A DNA stretch of 64,000 bases. It comes from JAZKFT01 sp039925965. GTDB lineage: Bacteria > Bacteroidota > Bacteroidia > Chitinophagales > Chitinophagaceae. Location of the stretch: contig JBDSXW010000076.1 in assembly GCA_039925965.1 (NCBI GenBank), positions 1 to 64,000 on the forward strand. The letters run 5' to 3'. A program made the position numbers and the translations under genes. The notes beneath the pieces are model-generated. The model saw nothing but the letters and a program-made list of their open reading frames with translations, was not told the DNA's origin and did no database searches. This document shows positions 54,368-61,374 of this stretch, one piece after another (the first letter of the stretch is position 1; the number at the start of each line of letters is the position of its first letter).

Positions 54368-56677
54368 ATGAAAAAAGGGCTTTTTAAATGGTTCAAAAAA
54401 TGTTGTTATGCTTTTTTTATAAGCATACTGCTTTTTTTTCTCTTAAACCTGCTCTTTCCGCTAAAGGATAAAATTGATTACTCCACCGTTGTCACAGACG
54501 ATAAGGGCGAGGTCATTCATGCCTATTTAACGCCTGGCGAAAAATGGCGGATGAAAACGGAGTTGAGCGAAATATCTCCGCTTTTAAGAAAGGCGATTAT
54601 CGAAAAGGAAGATAAATGGTTCAATTACCATCCGGGCATAAATGCGATTGCCATTGCCCGGGCACTGATTTATAACGTGTTTACAGGCCGGCGAACAAGC
54701 GGCGCCAGTACCATCACCATGCAGGTGGCCAGGCTGCTGGAACCCAAGCCCCGTACGGTTTTCAATAAGGTGAAAGAAATGTTCCGGGCGCTTCAGCTGG
54801 AGTGGAAATACAGCAAGGATGAGATTCTTCAAATGTATATCAACCTGGTTCCCTATGGCGGCAATGTAGAAGGCGTAAAGAGTGCTTCGGTCTTGTACCT
54901 GAAGAAAAACCCGGATCATTTATCGCTGGCGGAAATCACTGCTTTGTCTATCATTCCCAATCGCCCGAATAGCTTACAGATTGGCATCAACAACGATGCG
55001 ATTGTGCAGCAACGCAATAAATGGTTACAGCGATTTGGCGATGAAAAAGTATTTGGCCCCAATGAAATTGCCGATGCATTACATGAACCTTTGAATCTTA
55101 TCCGTAATGCGGCACCACAGCTGGTGCCGCATTTGAGCTATAAATTAAGACGCGCCGGTGAAACCAATATCCACAGTTACCTCCATATGAATACCCAACT
55201 GAAAACTGAAGAGTTGGTGAAGGATTATGTGCAAAGTATGGCTTTTAAAAATATCCACAATGCCTCGGTGATCGTGATCGACAATGAAACCCACCAGGTC
55301 ATCACCTATATCGGCAGTGCTGATTTCAAAAATACTTACGATGGTGGCCAGGTAAATGGTGCTGCCGCCATCCGCCAGCCAGGCAGTACCTTGAAGCCGT
55401 TGCTGTATGGCCTTTGCATCGATGCGGGGTTGATGACACCCAAAAGCATCATCACCGATGTGGCAATAAATTACCAGGGTTATGTGCCGGAGAATTATGA
55501 TAAAAAGTTTAATGGCCTGGTGAGCATGGAATTCGCTTTAGATCACTCCCTGAATATCCCGGCCGTAAAAAGCCTGAAATTGCTGGGTAAGGATCAACTC
55601 GTTCAAAGCCTTGCCAGCTGCGGGTTTCAGCAAATAGCTAAAGACCAGGGAAAGCTGGGACTATCGATGATCCTGGGTGGTTGCGGCTGTACCCTTGAAG
55701 AGCTCACCGGTCTTTTTTCTGCCTTTGCCAATGAAGGGGAATACATCTCGCCACTGTACAATAGCACTGATTCGGGGCATCAAAAGCATGAACGCATTTT
55801 GAGTAAGGCTGCTGCATTTATGATCACGGAGATCCTCAGTAAAATTAACCGGCCCGATTTTCCGGTGAGTTGGAGCAGTACCATCCATTTGCCCAAACTA
55901 GCCTGGAAGACTGGCACCAGCTATGGCCGCCGCGATGCCTGGAGCATTGGCTACAATAAAAAATATACAGTGGGTGTTTGGCTGGGCAATTTTAGTGGGG
56001 TGGGGGTCCCCGATCTTAGTGGCGCTAATGTGGCCACGCCTCTGTTGTTCAAAATTTTTAATACGATTGATTATGATGGGGATCGCGAATGGTACACAGC
56101 GCCGGCCACCTGCGAGCAAAGAACCGTTTGCAGCGAAACCGGCATGGTACCCGGCGAACATTGCACCAATATTATCACCGACTATTTCATTCCCCTGGTA
56201 TCGCCCACCGAACAATGCAATAACCAAAAGGAAGTGTTGTTAAGTGCCGACGAGAAATGGAGTTACAGTAAAGAATGCGCACCGGCTGTGGGTTATAAAA
56301 AGAAGGTTTTTAAAATCATTCCGCCAGAGATTCAGCAGTATTATGAAGATAATGGAATTAAATACGAAAAGATACCGCCCCTGCATCCGGATTGCGCCAA
56401 TGCTGTAAGTGGTGGTGGCCCCAGGATCACTGCACCGGTTAATGGCAGCGAGTATTTTATCAGCAAGGAGCACCCTGAGCCATTGGCTCTTACCTGCCAG
56501 GCGGCGGGCGATGTAAATAAAGTGTACTGGTATATCAACAACCAGTTTTTTAAATCGGGCGACCCAAAAGCTAAGCTGTTTTTTATGCCACAGGAAGGCC
56601 CTAATAAAATCAGTTGCACTGATGATCAGGGCCGTAACAGGGATATCTGGGTGAAGGTGAAGCTGGTGGCTTTATAA
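54368..56677 (+). CDS. pbpC: Penicillin-binding protein 1C
   Basis: The ATG at 54368 (MKKGLFKWFKK, then a membrane helix to about residue 34) is preferred over one 19 codons upstream; it gives 769 residues. The glycosyltransferase GT51 domain shows EDKWFNYHPGIN and GASTITMQVARLL. The transpeptidase has SxxK at S340 (GSTLKP), SxN (DHSLNIP) and KTG at K514 (WKTGTSYGRRDAW). A C-terminal BiPBP_C domain follows (ITAPVNGSEYFIS...). It polymerises and possibly cross-links peptidoglycan at the inner membrane; PBP1C is thought to act in repair rather than bulk synthesis. It is divergent from the alpha-2-macroglobulin gene, a conserved pairing. Confidence 0.96.
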   Translation: MKKGLFKWFKKCCYAFFISILLFFLLNLLFPLKDKIDYSTVVTDDKGEVIHAYLTPGEKWRMKTELSEISPLLRKAIIEKEDKWFNYHPGINAIAIARALIYNVFTGRRTSGASTITMQVARLLEPKPRTVFNKVKEMFRALQLEWKYSKDEILQMYINLVPYGGNVEGVKSASVLYLKKNPDHLSLAEITALSIIPNRPNSLQIGINNDAIVQQRNKWLQRFGDEKVFGPNEIADALHEPLNLIRNAAPQLVPHLSYKLRRAGETNIHSYLHMNTQLKTEELVKDYVQSMAFKNIHNASVIVIDNETHQVITYIGSADFKNTYDGGQVNGAAAIRQPGSTLKPLLYGLCIDAGLMTPKSIITDVAINYQGYVPENYDKKFNGLVSMEFALDHSLNIPAVKSLKLLGKDQLVQSLASCGFQQIAKDQGKLGLSMILGGCGCTLEELTGLFSAFANEGEYISPLYNSTDSGHQKHERILSKAAAFMITEILSKINRPDFPVSWSSTIHLPKLAWKTGTSYGRRDAWSIGYNKKYTVGVWLGNFSGVGVPDLSGANVATPLLFKIFNTIDYDGDREWYTAPATCEQRTVCSETGMVPGEHCTNIITDYFIPLVSPTEQCNNQKEVLLSADEKWSYSKECAPAVGYKKKVFKIIPPEIQQYYEDNGIKYEKIPPLHPDCANAVSGGGPRITAPVNGSEYFISKEHPEPLALTCQAAGDVNKVYWYINNQFFKSGDPKAKLFFMPQEGPNKISCTDDQGRNRDIWVKVKLVAL

Positions 56678-56770
56678 AGGTTTTAAGATGAGGGGATTCA
56701 TTTTTTTGTTATCTTTTCTGCATTCAAAGCGCTTAAAATCAACCTAACCCTTTAACTTAATTCCCTTACC

Positions 56771-57502
56771 ATGAAAAAGAAGTTATCACTGATTTTTATT
56801 CTTGTTGCTGCTATCAGCCAATTCTCCAGGGCACAAAGTGTAGGAATTGGCACCAATGCACCAAGTGCTAACGCCATTCTTGATATTACTAGTACCAACA
56901 AGGGTATCATGTTGCCGAGGGTTAATGACACCACTAATGTAACCGGACCTTCAGCCGGTTTGCTCATCTTTAATAAAAATACCAAGTCGCTCAACTTTTA
57001 TGATGGCGGTAGGTGGCAAAACCTTTCCACGGCTACGCTTTCTTCAGGATTAGCTTCCGACTCGTTGGTTTACCAAACAAATATCGCGGGAGGAGTCATC
57101 CCCTTTTACAATGCGCCATTGAAGATTGCTTCAGTTCAGTACGGGTCTACCCTGCAGGTAACATTTGGGGGTGGCGGCGGAGTAGGTAAAGTGTCTTTAA
57201 GTGACTTGTCTTTTTCGACTGAATTAGACAATAACTACATTCCTTTTTTAAGGGCCAATCATGCTGGAACAGCCTTGCCAGAAATTGAATTCAGATCTTA
57301 TAAATCCGGAACTACCATTCTTAAATATTCTACGAAGCTTAGTAACATTTATGTAACAAGTGTATCTACCGCTATTGGGGATGGAGGTCAGCTATTGATC
57401 AGCTATAGCCTCAGCGCATCAAAGTTCGCATACAAAGATTGGGTAAGTAATAAGTTTTTTACGTATGATATAGTAGCGGGTACATTCTCAACTTCATATT
57501 AA
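56771..57502 (+). CDS. Secreted protein with IGT/LDITSTNKG module
   Basis: This 243-residue protein has a signal peptide (MKKKLSLIFILVAAISQFSRAQ) and the N-terminal module SVGIGTNAPSANAILDITST-NKGIMLPR shared with the genes at 548, 2156 and 38561. A short GLLIFNKNTKSLNFYDGGRWQNL segment follows, as in phage-tail-like or collar proteins. The C-terminal 150 residues are beta-rich and unrecognised. Function is unknown; a surface location is likely. It is convergent with the T9SS esterase across a shared terminator. Confidence 0.75.
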   Translation: MKKKLSLIFILVAAISQFSRAQSVGIGTNAPSANAILDITSTNKGIMLPRVNDTTNVTGPSAGLLIFNKNTKSLNFYDGGRWQNLSTATLSSGLASDSLVYQTNIAGGVIPFYNAPLKIASVQYGSTLQVTFGGGGGVGKVSLSDLSFSTELDNNYIPFLRANHAGTALPEIEFRSYKSGTTILKYSTKLSNIYVTSVSTAIGDGGQLLISYSLSASKFAYKDWVSNKFFTYDIVAGTFSTSY

Positions 57503-57554
57503 AACACTTGCTTAACAAATGTTGTCCGGACAGTTTCAGCACCATGCTATTATC

Positions 57555-57603
57555 GAAAAAAATGGAATTATGGTTTGATCAGTCAAACCATAATCCCATT
57601 TTC
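57555..57603. terminator. Bidirectional terminator between convergent genes
   Basis: A 17-base arm (57562-57578) pairs with 57583-57599 with one mismatch around a 4-base TCAG loop. A-rich sequence precedes and T-rich sequence follows, so it can stop both the 56771 gene and, from the other side, the esterase at 57630. Confidence 0.75.
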
Positions 57604-57629
57604 GCTAATGCTGTTTCCATACGATATAA

Positions 57630-59156
57630 TTATTCTTTTATAAACCAACTGCTTGAAACCCGCTGATACTGGTCGTTGATTACTACGGCGAGATAAGTTC
57701 CTTTCGCTAAACTTTTTACCGGGATCGTTTGCAAACTATTCAAAGCATTTGTTTGCAGCAGGCGCATATCTGTGCTGTAGATCTTCACAATCGCTGAGCC
57801 GGTGACGGTAGTTTTATAGCGCAGTGCATCCGTAACTGGATTGGGATATATTACGAAATTGTTTGCGGGTTTCCCGTTCCAAATAATTGTCAGGGTATTG
57901 GAATAAGTGATTTCGCCGCCGGTTGAAATCATTTTCAGCCGGTAGGTGTTAGCGCCATAAGCTGGTTGAACGTCGGCAAGAGAATAATCCAGTTGCAATA
58001 CAGAGTAGCCACCAGGGGCTTTGGAACGAATTGTGCCGATGGTCAGCCACGTAGATCCCTGCAGTTTTTCCAGTTCAAATTCCTTGTTGGCGGTCTCGGT
58101 GAGGGTTTGCCAATGTAGCTCCACTTTTTTGCTTCCAATCGCTCCTTTAAGCACAAGCCCGGTAACAGGCAGGGGAGCCGGGCAAATAATGTTACCAAAA
58201 AACCTTGGGGCTGTTGAATCGATCAACGCCCGGATAAGGGGATCATCGTACATCGCCGAGTGATCGCCTCCAGCAATGGGCAGGAATTTAGTTTGCACAC
58301 CTACTTTGATGGCCTGGTTGTTCAATGTGTTGGACCCGCATACAAAAGATCCAAGCCCAAACAATTGGCCATAGCCGAAAGGAACCACGGCATCGGCAGT
58401 GCCATGGATTGAATACAGGGGAGCATCGCCGGCTTTGATATAGCCGCTATCGTACAAAGCCCCCGACATATTCCAAACACCTTTGATGCCCTGAAACGTG
58501 TACAGGCCCAGTGTAGGGGATTCAGCCAGGTCGGTATTACCTTCCATGCCACCATTGGTGGTGATGATGGTGCTTACCGGGGGTACGGTTTCTGATAAAC
58601 TATTGATATAGGTGGTGTGCAAGGCAGCAATAGAACCGGAGGAAATGCCACCTAAATAGATATTGTTAGGATCAATGCGATAGGTTTTGGTAGTGGCTGC
58701 ATCTCGTTTAAAATAGCGGATCACAGCTTTGATATCACTCATGGCTTTAGCGGTAGCATCAATTCCGTCATTGGGATTGAAAATAAGTCCTGCAATCCCG
58801 GCAGGGTTGTCGTACAACCTGTAATCAATAGCGACGGCAACGTAGCCTTTCCTGGCCAGGCTATCGCACAGAAAAGCCAGCTGGGTGCGGTCGCCAGATA
58901 CAAACGCCCCGCCAAAAGCAAAGATGAACAAGGGCCGGATAGCCGCGACATCGCCGGTTGGCTCAAAGATGTCCATATAGAGATTCTTCACCACGCCCAT
59001 AAAAGTGGTATTCCTCCCATAGAGGATATTGGGGGTAACCGTAGAACCTGAAAATACCCTGGTGGAGAAACGTCCGCCGCCACAAGGAAGTGTTTGGGCA
59101 GAGGCGATCGTACCAATGAGCAACAGGGTAATAGAGAAGAGTAGTGTTCTTTTCAT
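57630..59156 (-). CDS. T9SS-exported alpha/beta-hydrolase (carboxylesterase-like)
   Basis: The ATG at 59156 opens the signal peptide (MKRTLLFSITLLLIGTIASAQ) and is preferred over one 10 codons earlier, giving 508 residues. The catalytic part (about 30-335) is an alpha/beta-hydrolase of the esterase/lipase type: the oxyanion-side FAFGGAFVSGD, nucleophile motif GGISSGS (GxSxG) and a late histidine (GGDHSAMYDD). A beta-rich linker follows (about 345-430; ELHWQTLTETANKEFELE). The final 80 residues are a type-A T9SS sorting domain (FVIYPNPVTDALRY...GTYLAVV). The enzyme is therefore predicted to be exported and anchored by the type IX system. The substrate is unknown. Confidence 0.88.
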   Translation of the reverse strand: MKRTLLFSITLLLIGTIASAQTLPCGGGRFSTRVFSGSTVTPNILYGRNTTFMGVVKNLYMDIFEPTGDVAAIRPLFIFAFGGAFVSGDRTQLAFLCDSLARKGYVAVAIDYRLYDNPAGIAGLIFNPNDGIDATAKAMSDIKAVIRYFKRDAATTKTYRIDPNNIYLGGISSGSIAALHTTYINSLSETVPPVSTIITTNGGMEGNTDLAESPTLGLYTFQGIKGVWNMSGALYDSGYIKAGDAPLYSIHGTADAVVPFGYGQLFGLGSFVCGSNTLNNQAIKVGVQTKFLPIAGGDHSAMYDDPLIRALIDSTAPRFFGNIICPAPLPVTGLVLKGAIGSKKVELHWQTLTETANKEFELEKLQGSTWLTIGTIRSKAPGGYSVLQLDYSLADVQPAYGANTYRLKMISTGGEITYSNTLTIIWNGKPANNFVIYPNPVTDALRYKTTVTGSAIVKIYSTDMRLLQTNALNSLQTIPVKSLAKGTYLAVVINDQYQRVSSSWFIKE

Positions 59157-59245
59157 ATGTAATTGGGGTTTTAAAAGCAGCTGCAAGTTAGATAGTTCTA
59201 AAGTATCATTTATTTGAAACCCGAAAATTTATCGCCCATCTAATG

Positions 59246-59893
59246 TCAAAGACCAGTTACAAGGGACTTTAAAATATCACTGATTTCAGCGCCATTATCC
59301 ATTACCATTAAGTGGGTACCGCCACGAATGGTATACTGGGGACTTACTTTTTTGTAGGGCAAAAGCTTGTCTGCGGTGCCATGGATATGCGTAATATTTG
59401 CGGCCGACTCCCTGGTTTTCCAGCGAAGGATCATATCAATAGCCGCATTGGTAAATTTCATGTCGCTCTCTTTTAAAATCTGGAGCTGAACGGCTTGCTG
59501 TTCTTTTCCTTTGGCCCCAAAGATCCATTGAAAAAAGTATTTGGAATTTTTAACCAACAAATCAGGCAGCCATTTATAGACCGGCAGGTATTTTCCAACA
59601 CGGAGCATAGCTGGAAACTCGGTACTGTTTCTATTGCTGCTGATCAGTATTACCTGGGCCCGGGGATTAGCAAGCGCCATTTCTGCAGCCAGCATGCCGC
59701 CAAAAGAAAGACCTACTATAACCGGATTTTCTTCTGGTATCGTTTCTCTTAGCCGTGTGGCATAAGACGGCAGGGATTCTTTTTTTAGCGGAGTAATCCA
59801 GCCAACAAATACCGGGTTGCAAAATGACAGATCTAAAAACTGGAACGATCTCTTCGTTGCCCCCAGGCCGCTAATGAAATACACATTTTTCAT
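59246..59893 (-). CDS. Small alpha/beta-hydrolase
   Basis: The ATG at 59893 (MKNVYFISGLGATKRSF) is preferred; an ATG 7 codons upstream lies in the repeat region. The 215-residue cytoplasmic protein has the nucleophile elbow GLSFGG, an HGTADKLLP segment bearing the acid and a late GGTHLMV histidine, so the Ser-Asp-His triad appears complete. It lacks a signal peptide. Substrate unknown. An 8-bp tandem array lies 20-51 bases upstream of the ATG, and a mutated copy of the gene's first codons lies 99 bases further upstream. Confidence 0.85.
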   Translation of the reverse strand: MKNVYFISGLGATKRSFQFLDLSFCNPVFVGWITPLKKESLPSYATRLRETIPEENPVIVGLSFGGMLAAEMALANPRAQVILISSNRNSTEFPAMLRVGKYLPVYKWLPDLLVKNSKYFFQWIFGAKGKEQQAVQLQILKESDMKFTNAAIDMILRWKTRESAANITHIHGTADKLLPYKKVSPQYTIRGGTHLMVMDNGAEISDILKSLVTGL

Positions 59894-60043
59894 TACCGCA
59901 AACTTAGGGAGCAATTGGCTAATTGGCTAATTAGCTAATAAGCCAATGGTCCTCCGACGCAACAAGCCGCTGCTGAAATACCCATTTTTTGTTACCGCAA
60001 TCTTTCAAGGCCATTAGCACATTAGCACATTGGCACATTAGCT
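59867..60043. repeat. 99-bp tandem duplication with octamer arrays
   Basis: Sequence at 59867-59944 is repeated at 59966-60043 with a constant 99-base offset. In the conserved 39-base segment 33 positions match. Each copy ends in four octamers: AATTGGCT-type at 59913-59944 and CATTAGCA-type at 60012-60043, both built on ATTRGC. The first copy contains the hydrolase start codon; in the second the ATG has become ACA. Confidence 0.85.
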
Positions 60044-60048
60044 AATTG

Positions 60049-61161
60049 CTACTCCGTAAAGCCATACTGTTTAATATAACCTTCCAGCTCAACGGCTAGC
60101 TGGCTGCGTTGGGCTGCGGTCAGGCTATTGACAAATTTCCAGTGGGTCCAGGGTTTATACCCGGGGATGCTGCGGGCTTCTTTTTTAAGGTAAACACCCA
60201 TCAGCATTTCGGCAGCGGCAGCAGGAAGATTATTTTTACTTAGGTCTGAAGTTATACCTGCCAGGTCGTAATTCTTTCTTTGATTGTACAGAATCTGGAG
60301 GTCGGCGGTAAAGCAATCGATCGCCGATGGTGGGTTTGGGGCGCCGGAACCCTGGCGGAACTCGTAAGTTTCGGAAAAGGGCTTGGGGTTCTTGCCACCG
60401 TTTGTTACATCGTAGTGTTCTACTGTGGACAGCAGGGGATAGACCTTGCTTACAGCGGCAAACTTTACCGCATCCATATTGACAGCCTTTTTGGTAGTCT
60501 TGGTGGGTAACGCTAAAGCAGCAAGAATATCGTCAGTGGTTTTTTTAAGTACGGAAGAGGTCACAGACACCAGCGTCATCGTCAGCGTTTCAGACTTATA
60601 TGCGGACAGGATGTATTTATAGGAGTTGTGCTCCGTAATAAAGCTTATTTCGGGGTTATTGTGTGATTTAATTTTAGTGTATTCGGGCATGGTAATCACG
60701 CCATCATATTTCACGGGTATGTTTGATAAGTTAGTGACGTCGGCGCTTTCTGTTTCAATGGTATATTCATTTCCCTTTTCAAAGATTTTGAATGTGGCAT
60801 CATCCGCTTCGTCCAGCAGGTAGTCGGTCAGCTCAGACGGAGCCACGATACTGCTCTGCTTGTCTTCCCTTTGCTCATCGCCGCCTTTGCCAACACCCAC
60901 CAAAAATTCATCGGAGCCAAGACTGTAATATTTGTCGAGCTTTAAAATGCCTTTTCGGGGTTTGGGCTTCTCGTTTGTTTGCCAGGAGAAGGTGGTTGTA
61001 CCGTCCCAATCCAGCACCGTTACCGTGTACAGGTACGATTTACCTCCCTCTTTCACCGAGTACACCAGGATGGTTCCCTTATCAATAGAGATATCCTTAG
61101 CACCGGCACGGCCAGGTGTGGAAAGAATAAGGGCTGTACAAATGGTCAGTAGCTTTTTCAT
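60049..61161 (-). CDS. Hypothetical secreted protein
   Basis: The ATG at 61161 opens a signal peptide (MKKLLTICTALILSTPGRAGA) and is preferred over a start 53 codons upstream that runs through a repeat; it gives 370 residues. The N-terminal half is beta-rich (ILVYSVKEGGKSYLYTVTVLDWDG), with KDISIDKGTI opening, and the C-terminal half is helical with a conserved-looking PWTHWKFVNSLT segment. I recognise no family. A GTILVYSVKEGGKSY-type start is often seen in periplasmic proteins of this group, but that is only a resemblance. The stop codon abuts the octamer repeats. Confidence 0.65.
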   Translation of the reverse strand: MKKLLTICTALILSTPGRAGAKDISIDKGTILVYSVKEGGKSYLYTVTVLDWDGTTTFSWQTNEKPKPRKGILKLDKYYSLGSDEFLVGVGKGGDEQREDKQSSIVAPSELTDYLLDEADDATFKIFEKGNEYTIETESADVTNLSNIPVKYDGVITMPEYTKIKSHNNPEISFITEHNSYKYILSAYKSETLTMTLVSVTSSVLKKTTDDILAALALPTKTTKKAVNMDAVKFAAVSKVYPLLSTVEHYDVTNGGKNPKPFSETYEFRQGSGAPNPPSAIDCFTADLQILYNQRKNYDLAGITSDLSKNNLPAAAAEMLMGVYLKKEARSIPGYKPWTHWKFVNSLTAAQRSQLAVELEGYIKQYGFTE

Positions 61162-61253
61162 GGCCGGATTTATTAGTCGTGGCACAAGAATAGAAAATTG
61201 ATTTGGAAAATAGGATACCGTCTCACGGGTATTTATTATGCGCTCCATTGCCT

Positions 61254-61311
61254 GAAGCCAACGGGAATGGTTGGAATACCTCGTTCCATTCCCGTCGACT
61301 TCAGCCAACGG
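61254..61311. repeat. Inverted repeat with GCCAACGG motif
   Basis: GAAGCCAACGGGAATGG (61254-61270) and CCATTCCCGTCGACTTC (61286-61302) are reverse complements with two mismatches. The right arm continues into TCAGCCAACGG, which repeats the GCCAACGG of the left arm. The element lies between the secDF terminator and the start of the 60049-61161 gene. Similar GCCAACGG/CCGTTGGC palindromes are common intergenic repeats in related genomes (general recollection, not checked). Confidence 0.7.
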
Positions 61312-61316
61312 CTCAA

Positions 61317-61352
61317 ACAAAAAGGGAAAGCATCACTGCTTTCCCTTTTTGT
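61317..61352 (-). terminator. secDF terminator
   Basis: ACAAAAAGGGAAAGCA (61317-61332) is the exact reverse complement of TGCTTTCCCTTTTTGT (61337-61352), a perfect 16-bp stem with a TCAC loop. It starts 22 bases past the secDF stop, and A/T tracts on both sides allow bidirectional use. Confidence 0.92.
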
Positions 61353-61374
61353 ATATGTATTTTAAAACTATTCT

